Shown: piece by piece, positions 34,438 through 42,560 of the stretch
Position numbering within the stretch: the stretch's first letter is position 1
How the letters are laid out: every line of letters begins with the position of its first letter
Source of the DNA: Tychonema bourrellyi FEM_GT703
GTDB taxonomy: Bacteria > Cyanobacteriota > Cyanobacteriia > Cyanobacteriales > Microcoleaceae
DNA: 51,146 nucleotides
Direction: 5' to 3'
NCBI RefSeq assembly: GCF_002412335.2
Contig: NZ_NXIB02000017.1
Span: 8,267 to 59,412, forward strand
Notes under the pieces: model-generated
What the model was told of the DNA's origin: nothing
Database searches by the model: none
Seen by the model: only the letters and a program-made list of their open reading frames with translations
Program-made: the position numbers and the translations under genes

Positions 34438-34842
34438 ATGCAGTTAACTCTAAATTTTCGTGATCCATGTTCAATTATGCTTAATGCTGGTAAATTATCT
34501 TAGTATGTCAGAAAATATGCGATCGGCCGCCAAGCCGCAACACATATATCGCAATTCTAAATCATTCATGAGGATTTGTAGGGGTAGTGCTAAGAGTGCC
34601 TACCCCAGCATAAGCGGGGCAACCACGGGGAGTAGGGGTCGGATTGCCCCTACAACAATTACACAACTGATTTAGGATTGCTATAGCAGATTCCACGTTT
34701 ATGAAGTACACCGCGCGATCGATCCCCGCCTCCGGGACACGGCTCTTGGAGTGTCCCTACCTCTGCTAGAGCGCCCGCCCTAACCAGAAATTCCTCGCCT
34801 AAACTCCCTCATCGCTTTGGTACTTTGCTCTCTATCCTGCCC
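34438..34842. repeat. Intergenic region with nested inverted repeats and a Uma2 tail relic
   Basis: No complete gene. GCAATTCTAAATCATT (from about 34550) faces TGATTTAGGATTGC (about 34670-34683). Inside, TGTAGGGG (34577-34584) faces CCCCTACA (about 34647-34654). This is a nested MITE-like palindrome of about 135 bp with no protein. A matching GCAATCCTAAATCA is at about 36335. Bases 34780-34823 are a Uma2 relic, listed separately. Confidence 0.65.
34780..34823 (-). pseudogene. Relic of the last codons of a Uma2 gene
   Basis: On the minus strand the sequence reads STKAMREFRRGISG and a TAG stop, almost the same as SVEAMREFRRGICG plus TAG at the end of the Uma2 gene at 35703. Upstream identity fades at once. 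It lies between the PIN toxin gene and the nested repeat. Confidence 0.7.
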
Positions 34843-35247
34843 CTATCCTAAGATTTTATCCAGAAAAACAGAAACTGAAACAATTTTAGTATTGCCCAAA
34901 GTTTCTACCTCAGTAAAATCCCGATCGCCAGTTATTAAAAAATCTGCATTACCAGCCAAAGCACAAGCAAGAAATTTAGCATCTTTCCTATCTCTAGGAA
35001 AATCTACCTCAACCTCCACCTCAATCAACTGCGTTACCGTATCAAAAATCTCCCACCACTCTTCTATTACCCCCTGGCTTAGCTTAAACTTGGGGCGTAA
35101 CAAAACCTCCTTATATTCCGCTAGAATTTCTAATGATACCAGCCACTCGCAGTCCGGGCGATCGATGATTGACTGAATCACTCTTTTGGGCATCCGTCCC
35201 CTCAAAATCGCAGACACTAAAATATTAGTATCAACAACAATCTTCAT
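34843..35247 (-). CDS. PIN-domain toxin (VapC-like, TIGR00305 type)
   Basis: A 134-residue PIN nuclease. MKIVVDTNILVSAILRG has the first Asp; SLEILAEYKEVL the conserved Glu; DRKDAKFLACALAGNADFLITGDRDF the remaining acidic residues that bind Mg/Mn. Such toxins cleave RNA and stop growth unless held by the antitoxin. Its ATG overlaps the antitoxin stop (ATGA), so the two are translationally coupled. All catalytic acidic residues appear intact. Confidence 0.93.
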   Translation of the reverse strand: MKIVVDTNILVSAILRGRMPKRVIQSIIDRPDCEWLVSLEILAEYKEVLLRPKFKLSQGVIEEWWEIFDTVTQLIEVEVEVDFPRDRKDAKFLACALAGNADFLITGDRDFTEVETLGNTKIVSVSVFLDKILG

Positions 35248-35489
35248 TCACATCTCCGGTAAGCTTCAATCTCCGCTGCAATCTCCTCCTCTGTAATTTC
35301 TTGAACCTCTGGGATACCTTGCGTTTTCTCAAATAAATCCTTTACTTTACGAGCAAGGATTAGGCGACTATTTCGCTCAGATAAAAGCTTTAATGCTTCT
35401 CTCAACACCGCTTCTACATTTTCATATTTTCCCGTGTCTAACTCAGATTGGATCAACTGTTCTAATTCTCGGTTTAAAACAACATTCAT
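35244..35489 (-). CDS. ParD/CopG-like antitoxin of the PIN toxin
   Basis: 81 residues from the ATG at 35489, which has AGGAA about 8 nt upstream; a TTG 15 codons earlier is less likely. MNVVLNRELEQLIQSELDTGKYENVEAVLREALKLLSERN is a ribbon-helix-helix, the DNA-binding part of ParD-type antitoxins; the acidic tail (IPEVQEITEEEIAAEIEAYRRCE) would block the toxin. It is upstream of and overlaps the toxin gene. A 70-bp copy of its 5' end is found at 38371-38440. Confidence 0.9.
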   Translation of the reverse strand: MNVVLNRELEQLIQSELDTGKYENVEAVLREALKLLSERNSRLILARKVKDLFEKTQGIPEVQEITEEEIAAEIEAYRRCE

Positions 35490-35702
35490 CGTCACTTTCC
35501 TGTTAAAAACTGTAATGTGCGATTGCACTCCCAACTTTAAATGCTGTTAACGTTATTCCTATGATAAGTTGAGATTACCTTTTTGCCAAAGATGCGATCG
35601 CACTATTCGCCCTATTCGCCCCCAGTATCATCGTAGCACACTCCTAAGCTGGCGATCGCTCAACCTACTCAAATCAAGTTAAGCCTGGAAAATGCGATCG
35701 GC

Positions 35703-36287
35703 CTAACCACAAATTCCTCTCCGAAACTCCCTCATCGCCTCCACACTCGAAGCCATCAGCAAGCAACGACACAGTAAATTAATATCTAAATCTGGCAAAA
35801 CCACACTAGAAGAAATTTTTTCATAACCCTCAGAACCCAAGCGATACATAGCCAATACACCATCCTCCCAGAACCAGACTTCAGCAACTCCCAATACTCG
35901 ATAGCGCTGCATTTTTTTCACATTACCGCTAGTGAATACAACTTCGATACATAAATCTGGAGGAGAATTTGGGGTGATGCGTCTGCCAATAAAATAAGAT
36001 TCATCAGCTTGTACAGACACCACCCCTTCCTTTTCTTGAGTAAAGCTTCCCGTAGGTGCAAACTCAATTTCATTTTCGGCACAGTAGATAGACAGCAGCG
36101 TACAAATTGTACGACTAAAAAATTCGTGTTCTGGGGAAACTGCCAAGATTTCTACCTCTCCTTTGTAATAGAATAACTTGATACCAGGAGAGTCAGAAAA
36201 CCCCTGTTGAATTAGCTTGAATTGTTGCCAGCTAATCCCGGAGTGAATGAAGCGTTGGTCTAGTGGCCGTAAGAGTGTCTGTGTCAT
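35703..36287 (-). CDS. Uma2 family endonuclease-like protein
   Basis: 194 residues from the ATG at 36287, chosen because GGAGG stands 8 nt upstream; an in-frame start six codons earlier would overlap that site. It starts MTQTLLRPLDQRFIHSGISWQQFKLIQQGF and has SVQADESYFIG, SPPDLCIEVVFTSGNVKKMQRYRVLGVAEVWFWEDG (PD-(D/E)XK core). It belongs to the subtype of 22050 and of the truncated gene at 23479. Its last 14 codons are repeated as a relic at 34780-34823. Confidence 0.92.
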   Translation of the reverse strand: MTQTLLRPLDQRFIHSGISWQQFKLIQQGFSDSPGIKLFYYKGEVEILAVSPEHEFFSRTICTLLSIYCAENEIEFAPTGSFTQEKEGVVSVQADESYFIGRRITPNSPPDLCIEVVFTSGNVKKMQRYRVLGVAEVWFWEDGVLAMYRLGSEGYEKISSSVVLPDLDINLLCRCLLMASSVEAMREFRRGICG

Positions 36288-36445
36288 TGTGCGAACCTCC
36301 ATCAAGCTTCGGTCTTATTGCCATTATCGCTATAGCAATCCTAAATCATTTGTGAATTTCTTACTCCCGGACCTTACTAAGGGGAGGGTTGGGGTGGGGT
36401 AAAAAGATTTACGACTCCTGCAAGGATTGCTCTCCTCCAAAAACT

Positions 36446-37579
36446 CTATAATCTTGCCCTCAATTCATCAGCCGATAACTGTGGCAGTTCTTCTACCAAC
36501 ACAGTCAATTCAACCACTGGCAATTTCAATAAATTGCTAACGGCTGTATCGAGAATATCTGCCGATTCATTTAAATGCCGCTTCAAGACATATTCTGCCA
36601 ACAATTTAACTGCTTGTTGCTGTCCTGATTCATCGACAGTCAGCATTGATATTGCCAGCAACATCCGAGTAAATTCCGTCGCCGACAACTTGGAGAGAGG
36701 CGTTAAAAAAACGCTCATTTTGGGGCTTAATTCTCCGAATCTTCCTGAGAGAAAATCTGATAAAATTAAGTGTTGCTGTTCTTGTCTACCTTGTTCTAGC
36801 CCTTGTTCTAGCCCTTGTTCTAGCCCTTGTTCTAGCCCTTGTTCTAGCCCTTCTTCCCTAGCTTGTTGCTGTGCTGCTTGTATTTGTTGTTGAAAAAGTG
36901 GTGTAATGGCCATAATTAACTCCCGCTCTTCTGATTCTAATTTTTGTGGGGTATCGGTCACTAAATTTGACTGTAACCTATATAATAACTCTAAGGCAGT
37001 CATCCGCAGCGGATCATTGGTGGCTAAAGCGCTCAATTGGGCGATCGCCCTTTGCTGCACTTTCCCTTTGCCCAAAATCCTCAACCACAGGGTTTCTGGT
37101 GTTTCTGGCAACTGGTGAATCACCACAATTGCCCCTTGCCAGTGCTCCGGGAAAAAATAGATGCCCTCCAGCCAATTAGAGAGGTTTGGTATGCCACCAA
37201 AACCTGAAACTAATGATTTCGAGGCTGTCGGTGTCAAAATCCACAGGAAGGGCAACTTAGCATCATCATAGCGAGTATTTTCTCTTCTTGCCTGCCGCTC
37301 TAATTCTCTTCGCAAATCGAATAACTTACTCGTACAGTTCCAGACGTCGCTGACAGCGATCGGATTGCGAAATGGTTCAAATATTGCAGTCGTACAAGCC
37401 ATTTTTCCCAACAATCCTAGATTTTGTGTATATTCTGGGATTGGGGTGCCTGGAGTGAAATAGACATCGATTTCTCGGACTTCGCTCGTCACATCGCGAC
37501 CAACATTGACTGTTCCGATGGGAGAGAGCATTTCTTCCAGGTATTCTTTAGCAAAGCGATCGTGAATGAATCGCGTCAT
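36446..37579 (-). CDS. Rpn/DUF4351-like protein with LEQG repeats
   Basis: 377 residues. MTRFIHDRFAKEYLEEMLSPIGTVNVGRDVTSEVREIDVYF is the start of a cyanobacterial family related to Rpn/transposase-31 PD-(D/E)XK proteins (REIDVYF holds the Asp). A helical middle is followed at about residues 240-265 by five EQGL repeats, then FGELSPKMSVFLTPLSKLSATEFTRMLLAI and a C-terminal helical region resembling DUF4351. Function is unknown; relatives promote recombination in E. coli (RpnA). No linked partner was seen. Confidence 0.8.
   Translation of the reverse strand: MTRFIHDRFAKEYLEEMLSPIGTVNVGRDVTSEVREIDVYFTPGTPIPEYTQNLGLLGKMACTTAIFEPFRNPIAVSDVWNCTSKLFDLRRELERQARRENTRYDDAKLPFLWILTPTASKSLVSGFGGIPNLSNWLEGIYFFPEHWQGAIVVIHQLPETPETLWLRILGKGKVQQRAIAQLSALATNDPLRMTALELLYRLQSNLVTDTPQKLESEERELIMAITPLFQQQIQAAQQQAREEGLEQGLEQGLEQGLEQGLEQGRQEQQHLILSDFLSGRFGELSPKMSVFLTPLSKLSATEFTRMLLAISMLTVDESGQQQAVKLLAEYVLKRHLNESADILDTAVSNLLKLPVVELTVLVEELPQLSADELRARL
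36791..36850. repeat. 12-bp tandem repeat (five copies) encoding LEQG
   Basis: TTGTTCTAGCCC is repeated five times in tandem from 36791 with no change, inside the Rpn/DUF4351-like gene. A 12-bp unit keeps the frame on gain or loss of copies, so copy number is probably variable. Confidence 0.92.
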
Positions 37580-37681
37580 AGAATTTATGATTAATTTTTA
37601 TCACTGCATTGTATCATCATTTAATCGCTATGCGATCGGGCAGTTCCGGCAAGCTTCAATCTCTAGATAGATACTAGATTT

Positions 37682-38287
37682 TCAAGTCGGCATAATGTCA
37701 TCGAGTCTCAGTTGTAAATTTGGAAACAGGTAAGAAGAAATAGTATCTCCCAAGCGATATTGTTGCTGCTGATATACACCATTCACTAACTGGCAGACTG
37801 TAAAAGTCGGTTGCTTGGGATTGCCGATAAATTGCCAACCACCCAAGCCCCGAAAGTCCACAATCCAATATTCGAGGATATTCAAAAAAGCGTATTCCTC
37901 CACTTTTCTGGCATAATCATCTTGCCAATTAGTGCTAACCACTTCAGCAACAAGCTTAATGGTACTACCGTTACAAATAACTGGTTCTTTTTGCCAAAGT
38001 GGTTCTTGTCTAAGTTCTGCTTGATCTAAAACAACTATGTCAGGACGCAGCGCTGTGGCTTCTGCATATAGAGGTTTGAGCAGACAAGTTTTTGGCACCA
38101 ACCAGTTGAAATTATCGCGGAAAATTTCGACATAAATTCTACCCGCAATACTCCCGGAAACAGCTTCGTGAGGGCCAGTAGGTTCCATCTCTCTGAGTTC
38201 TCCGTCAATTAGTTCATAGCGTGTATTATCCCCATATTGGGCGATAAACTCCTCAAAGCTAAGTAATTTGGGTGTGGTGTAGGTCAT
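37682..38287 (-). CDS. Uma2 family endonuclease-like protein
   Basis: 201 residues. MTYTTPKLLSFEEFIAQYGDNTRYELIDGELREMEPTGPHEAVSG is the family start; LRPDIVVLDQAEL, LVAEVVSTNWQDDYARKVEEYAFLNILEYWIVDFRGLGGWQFIGNPKQPT forms the PD-(D/E)XK core with Asp, Glu and Lys. It belongs to the YELxDG subtype with 22856 and 40309. Its 5' side is followed by an ATTTTAG heptamer array and a copy of an antitoxin leader. Confidence 0.93.
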   Translation of the reverse strand: MTYTTPKLLSFEEFIAQYGDNTRYELIDGELREMEPTGPHEAVSGSIAGRIYVEIFRDNFNWLVPKTCLLKPLYAEATALRPDIVVLDQAELRQEPLWQKEPVICNGSTIKLVAEVVSTNWQDDYARKVEEYAFLNILEYWIVDFRGLGGWQFIGNPKQPTFTVCQLVNGVYQQQQYRLGDTISSYLFPNLQLRLDDIMPT

Positions 38288-38333
38288 TCGATTTTAGATT
38301 TTAGATTTTAGATTTTAGATTTTAGATTTTCGA
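38288..38333. repeat. ATTTTAG heptamer array
   Basis: Six tandem ATTTTAG units, the last as ATTTTCG, lie directly upstream of the Uma2 gene. Related but less regular arrays (CAAAATC/TCTAAAATCC) lie at about 41193-41252 and 42433-42468. The STRR class of heptamers in filamentous cyanobacteria is the best match. Confidence 0.9.
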
Positions 38334-38370
38334 TTGACCCCACGGATAAATTCGGGGGATTGAGGATGCA

Positions 38371-38440
38371 CTGTTCTAATTCTGGGTTTAAAACAACATT
38401 CATCGTCACTTTCCTGTTAAAAACTGTAATGTGCGATCGC
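38371..38440 (-). pseudogene. Relic of the ParD-like antitoxin gene start and leader
   Basis: These 70 bases match 35457-35526, the 5' end, ribosome-binding site and leader of the ParD-like antitoxin gene, at 68 positions by my alignment. The minus strand reads MNVVLNPELEQ (38403 downward) against MNVVLNRELEQ. Similarity ends abruptly at about 38370, and no PIN toxin follows. Confidence 0.85.
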
Positions 38441-38503
38441 CATAACGGCAGAGACTTGGCATAATAGTCTCAATAGCTAATTATACAATCAACCATCACC
38501 TAT

Positions 38504-38692
38504 ATGAACACCAACATCAGCCCCATCCTCAAAGTATTCACCCTCTCCGCCGCCCTTTCCCTGGCCATCAAGTACGCAGGGCCTAGCTTATCTATACCCT
38601 CCACCGACATCAACGCCCTGATCGCCGTCCTTTCCCCCAGCTTGATTGTAGCTGCTATTCTGGGCTGGCGGGCGTGGCAACAGTCAAGATAG
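38504..38692 (+). CDS. Small hydrophobic protein of unknown function
   Basis: 62 residues, MNTNISPILKVFTLSAALSLAIKYAGPSLSI then NALIAVLSPSLIVAAILGWRAWQQSR: two hydrophobic helices with a short loop and a basic end, so probably a two-span inner-membrane peptide with both ends in the cytoplasm. It could be a real small membrane protein; no family was recognised and no ribosome-binding site is evident. A minus-strand frame in the same place reads as less protein-like. Confidence 0.55.
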   Translation: MNTNISPILKVFTLSAALSLAIKYAGPSLSIPSTDINALIAVLSPSLIVAAILGWRAWQQSR

Positions 38693-38730
38693 GGGCTTAA
38701 GGGCGATCGCAATCAAAGACAAGTTAAATT

Positions 38731-38910
38731 GAGAATTCAGAATAGCACTACGAACTACATAATGGAGCTATTGTTGAAAGGCCAAAAGCAACAGGTAAAC
38801 ACTCTAAACTTACAGGCTTTTTGATTGCCGATCTCAACTTTGAAATCAGACGGCTACAACTACCATATTTGATCCCGAAAGAATCTGTTGATAAACCTGG
38901 AATACGCTGT
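38731..38910 (+). pseudogene. Uma2 pseudogene fragment with in-frame stop
   Basis: The frame from 38731 reads ENSE, a TAG stop (38743-38745), then HYELHNGAIVERPKATGKHS and LTGFLIADLNFEIRRLQLPYLIPKESVDKPG. This matches ENSENRYELHNGAIVEMPKATGEHSEVSGF and what follows in the Uma2 gene at 40309-40938. Both ends are missing. Similarity is lost at about 38890-38910. Confidence 0.9.
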
Positions 38911-38987
38911 ATCTTGGAGAGAAGCGATTCCCACACATCCCTCAAATCGCACAGCAAATCCCTATTCCAATCTCAAATCTCAAACCA

Positions 38988-40160
38988 ATGAAGCTAGGAC
39001 AATGGATAGGCTTATTAGCCCTCATCGCATCTTGTTACATCCTCTGGCAAATCAGGCAAGCCCTATTGCTGCTATTTGCCGCCGTCGTCTTAGCCACAGC
39101 CTTAAATAGGCTAGCACGGTACTTACAAAAATTCCGGCTCACAAGATCGATCGCTGTACTCTTGTCAGTTAGCTTCCTAATCCTCATTTTCGTAGGCTTA
39201 TTCCTGATCGTTGTACCACCTTTTGCCCAACAATTTCAACAACTTACCCAAAGAGCTCCTCAAGGAATCGCAAAATTAAATGAGTGGATAGATCAGATTG
39301 AAACTAGCTTTTCTGGACAAATTGGTCAGCGACTACCGAATCTTGATATTAACGAAATTATTCAACAACTCCGACCCATATTTAACCAACTCGTCGGCGG
39401 TGCAGGAGCGTTTGTTGGCAACACATTAGGCGTTATTCTCAGCTTTTTGCTAGTCATAGTTTTGACATTAATGACATTAGCAGAACCTCAATCTTACCGC
39501 AAAGCATTTATACAATTATTTCCCTCTTTTTATCGGCGACGAGTCGATGGTATCTTAGATGAATGCGAAGTAGCTCTCGGTCGATGGGTCATTGGCGCTT
39601 TAATTAGCATGAGCGTTATCACTTTTCTGAGTCTAATTGGTTTGTCGGTATTGCAAGTTCCCTTGCCCCTAGCTCACGCTGTAGTAGCCGGCTTACTGAA
39701 CTTAATACCCAATATTGGGCCTGGTTTGAGTGTCATTCCCCCAATGACGATCGCACTTTTAGACTCTCCCTTAAAATCCGGTTTTGTACTAATACTATAC
39801 TTTCTCATCCAACAATTTGAAAGTAACCTTCTCACCCCCTATGTCATGGCACAGCAAGTATCACTGCTGCCAGCAGTAACATTAATATCTCAAGTATTCT
39901 TTGCTACCTTTTTTGGATTTTTAGGGCTATTGCTGGCCCTTCCTCTCACCGTTGTCGCTCAAGTTTGGATTAGAGAAGTCTTAATTAAAGACATTCTCAA
40001 CCAGTGGCACACCAATCCCAGAAACCTAGCAGCGATAGACACTGCTATTTACGAGGAGTACGAAGCTATAGGAGTAACACAGAGTCAACCAGAAAGCGAT
40101 CCAGAACACAAATCAGAAATCTCAAAGAATACAGATGATCCGGATGATTCGGCGGTTTAA
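38988..40160 (+). CDS. AI-2E family transporter (PerM/YdiK-like)
   Basis: 390 residues with about eight hydrophobic spans. The paired helices at the start (IGLLALIASCYILWQI; LLLLFAAVVLATALNRLARYL), a soluble segment with QFQQLTQRAPQGIAKLNEWI, and the C-terminal block LPLAHAVVAGLLNLIPNIGPGLSVIPPMTIALLDSP ... LTPYVMAQQVSLLPAVTLISQVFFATFFGFLGLLLALPLTVV are the family hallmarks. Members were first linked with autoinducer-2 export, but many act as ion antiporters or have unknown substrates. An acidic tail (DPEHKSEISKNTDDPDDS) ends it. Confidence 0.93.
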   Translation: MKLGQWIGLLALIASCYILWQIRQALLLLFAAVVLATALNRLARYLQKFRLTRSIAVLLSVSFLILIFVGLFLIVVPPFAQQFQQLTQRAPQGIAKLNEWIDQIETSFSGQIGQRLPNLDINEIIQQLRPIFNQLVGGAGAFVGNTLGVILSFLLVIVLTLMTLAEPQSYRKAFIQLFPSFYRRRVDGILDECEVALGRWVIGALISMSVITFLSLIGLSVLQVPLPLAHAVVAGLLNLIPNIGPGLSVIPPMTIALLDSPLKSGFVLILYFLIQQFESNLLTPYVMAQQVSLLPAVTLISQVFFATFFGFLGLLLALPLTVVAQVWIREVLIKDILNQWHTNPRNLAAIDTAIYEEYEAIGVTQSQPESDPEHKSEISKNTDDPDDSAV

Positions 40161-40300
40161 ACCGCTTCTACACAAAGGAAGTTTGCCTCCACAGACTAAG
40201 AGATAAAAAGAGTATTTAAGCCGGATTTGATATTAGTCTGCGCAGGCGGACTTTGTTTGTGTAGCCGCGACTTGAGTCGCCGAGGCTAAAAAGGCTTAGC
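40161..40300. repeat. REP-like palindromes after the AI-2E transporter gene
   Basis: GGCGGTTTAAACCGC overlaps the 3' end of the transporter gene (about 40151-40165). AGTCTGCGCAGGCGGACT (about 40235) is a hairpin like that in the 71-bp repeats at 13130 and 14007, and GCGACTTGAGTCGC follows near 40268. A further pairing GGCTTAGCTTAGCATTTTAAGCC sits at the end. It may serve as a terminator between convergent genes. Confidence 0.7.
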
Positions 40301-40308
40301 TTAGCATT

Positions 40309-40938
40309 TTAAGCCACATTTCTTCCCGCAGTAAAAATCTGTTGAACAGTCAAATTCAACTCTGGAAATGTGGGAGACACAACCCGATCTGTCCCCCGAA
40401 ACTGACTAGCCTGATATTCACCATCAACCAAATGATGAACAAAAAAAGTAGGTTGTTTCGGATTGCCAATATAGCGTCTGCCACCAAGTCCCAAATAGTC
40501 GGCAATCCAGTATTCAGAAATACCCAAGGCTTCATAATCAACCAATTTATAACCATAATCATCCCGCCAATTGGTACTGACAACTTCGACAATTAGCCGA
40601 ACAGAACTACCCATTGTAATGATAGATTGCTTTTTCCATCTCGGTTCGCTGTCCGTCCCTTCCCTGTCCAAAACGATCGCATCCGGTTCGTAACCAGATA
40701 GCTCATTATCAGCTTTGACCACGCATTCTTTAGGAACGAAGTAGGGAAGTCCTAGTCGTCTGATTTCAAAGTTGAGCTCAGCGATCAGGAAGCCAGATAC
40801 TTCTGAATGTTCTCCGGTTGCTTTAGGCATTTCAACAATAGCTCCATTGTGCAGTTCGTAACGGTTTTCTGAATTTTCTGGATACCAGTCGATAAATTCA
40901 TCGAAGGTGACGGGTTTTGTTGATACAGCTTGAGTCAT
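40309..40938 (-). CDS. Uma2 family endonuclease-like protein
   Basis: 209 residues, MTQAVSTKPVTFDEFIDWYPENSENRYELHNGAIVEMPKATGEHSEVSGF start; GYEPDAIVLDREG, LIVEVVSTNWRDDYGYKLVDYEALGISEYWIADYLGLGGRRYIGNPKQPTFFVHHLVDGEYQASQFRG. Metal-binding Asp, Glu and Lys (YGYKLVDY) are kept. It is a close paralogue of 22856 and the nearest relative of the broken copy at 38731-38910, 1.4 kb away on the other strand. Confidence 0.93.
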   Translation of the reverse strand: MTQAVSTKPVTFDEFIDWYPENSENRYELHNGAIVEMPKATGEHSEVSGFLIAELNFEIRRLGLPYFVPKECVVKADNELSGYEPDAIVLDREGTDSEPRWKKQSIITMGSSVRLIVEVVSTNWRDDYGYKLVDYEALGISEYWIADYLGLGGRRYIGNPKQPTFFVHHLVDGEYQASQFRGTDRVVSPTFPELNLTVQQIFTAGRNVA

Positions 40939-41255
40939 GGCGATCGCCTTTTATTTGATTTATGATATTATTCTTATATCTGTTATAGCTCACATCTTGC
41001 ATCATATATCAAGAACAGGCAAGATGCCTGTTCCACAAAGAGTTAATTTTATTGTGGATCAGGCCGGAAAGCCTGTTCATAAAAGGCTGATTGAGAATGG
41101 TACAATATCTCAGTTATAATATATTTCTTTTATCTCAAACTATTGCCCGATCGCCAAAACTGCATTTCGCTCCTGCGAAAATCCAAAATCAATCAATCCA
41201 AAATTAAAATCAATCAATTCAAAATCTAAAATCCAAAATCCAAAATCTAAAATAT
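40939..41255. repeat. Intergenic region with AACAGGCAAGATGCC repeat and heptamer array
   Basis: No gene. Bases 41008-41043 (ATCAAGAACAGGCAAGATGC...) are identical over 36 nt to 50175-50210. A GATCAGGCCGGAAAGCCTGTTC hairpin follows. From about 41190 to the DUF39 start is an irregular array of CAATCAA, AAAATC and TCTAAAATC units. Confidence 0.75.
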
Positions 41256-42431
41256 ATGAGAACGATCGACGAAATTAACGATAAAATCACTCAGGGCAAA
41301 GCCACAGTCTGGACAATCGAAGAACTCAAAAACCGAGTCCAAGAAACCAGCATTACCCAAGCCGCCAAAGAAGTCGATGTCATCACCACCGGCACCTTCG
41401 AGCCGATGGAATCATCAGGCGCAATCATCAACCTCGGCCACACAGATCCCCCCATAAAAATCCGTCAGTGCTGGCTAGACGGCGTTCTAGCCTACTCCGG
41501 CTTTGGAGCCGTAGACCTGTACCTGGGAGCCACCCAAGTAGCCGAAGACGGGGAAGAATCCCGCGAACGAGGCGGTGGACACGTCATCGAAGATCTGATT
41601 GCGGGCAAACCCGTACAATTGCGCGCCCTGGGGCAAGTCACAGACTGCTATCCCCGCGCTTCCTTTGAAACCACAATTACCCGCGATACTATCAACCAGT
41701 TTTATTTATTCAATCCCCGGAACGCATATCAAAACTTTATTGTGGGTGTCAATGGGGGCGATCGACCATTATTCACCTACCTCGGCCCCCTACAACCAAA
41801 CCTCGGCAACGCCGTCTATTCCAGCCTTGGAGCCATGTCTCCCCTGCTAAATGACCCCGACCTCCAACTCATCGGCATTGGCACCAGAATCTTCCTAGGA
41901 GGCGCTCAGGGCTACATCACCTGGGAAGGAACCCAGCACTTTCCCCTGCAAAAACGCCAGCCCAACCGCACCCCCATCGGCCCCGCCGCCACCCTCGCAC
42001 TCATCGGTGATGCCAAACAGATGAACTCCAAATGGGTACGAGGCTGCTACTTCAAAAACTACGGCCCATCCCTGATGCTGGGAGTCGGCATCCCCTTTCC
42101 CGTCTTAAACGAAACCGTCGTTGCCAACTGTGCAGTATCAGACCAAAAAATAGTAGCGCCGGTGGTAGATTTCTCCATCCCCCGGCGCGTTCGTCCCACC
42201 TTTGGTTTAGTTAGCTATGCCCAATTAAAGACTGGTCGTATTCTCATAGAGGGCAAACCCGTGCGGGTCGCCCCCCTCGCCAGTATGTTTCTCTCCAGAC
42301 AAGTAGCTTTGGAATTGAAGCAGCAAATTGAAGCTGGTCAATTTACCCTGACGGCCCCAGTTGCTCCTCTACCAGCAGACAGAGTATTTCTGCCACAGGA
42401 TGTGTGGGGGGCGCAAGTCAGGCTGGATTAG
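41256..42431 (+). CDS. Homocysteine biosynthesis protein family (DUF39)
   Basis: 391 residues. MRTIDEINDKITQGKATVWTIEELKNRVQE, EVDVITTGTFEPMESSGAIINLGHTDPPIKIRQCWLDGVLAYSGFGAVDLYLGATQ and RPLFTYLGPLQPNLGNAVYSSLGAMSPLLNDPDL are DUF39 signatures. Archaeal relatives (MA1821/MJ0100 family) take part in homocysteine formation from aspartate semialdehyde and a sulfur source. The conserved Cys residues (IRQCWLDG, NCAV) are present. The C-terminal CBS pair of some archaeal members is absent, as usual in cyanobacteria. A cyanobacterial role in homocysteine synthesis is inferred by homology. Confidence 0.92.
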   Translation: MRTIDEINDKITQGKATVWTIEELKNRVQETSITQAAKEVDVITTGTFEPMESSGAIINLGHTDPPIKIRQCWLDGVLAYSGFGAVDLYLGATQVAEDGEESRERGGGHVIEDLIAGKPVQLRALGQVTDCYPRASFETTITRDTINQFYLFNPRNAYQNFIVGVNGGDRPLFTYLGPLQPNLGNAVYSSLGAMSPLLNDPDLQLIGIGTRIFLGGAQGYITWEGTQHFPLQKRQPNRTPIGPAATLALIGDAKQMNSKWVRGCYFKNYGPSLMLGVGIPFPVLNETVVANCAVSDQKIVAPVVDFSIPRRVRPTFGLVSYAQLKTGRILIEGKPVRVAPLASMFLSRQVALELKQQIEAGQFTLTAPVAPLPADRVFLPQDVWGAQVRLD

Positions 42432-42560
42432 ACGATTTTAGATTGGCGATTTTAGATTTTGGATTGAAGAATTCTGGCGAAAACTCCCCCCAACTGTTAA
42501 CACTCAACTGTCAACTGTCATTCCGGTGCAACCGGAATTGGTATCACATCTCAAATCGGT

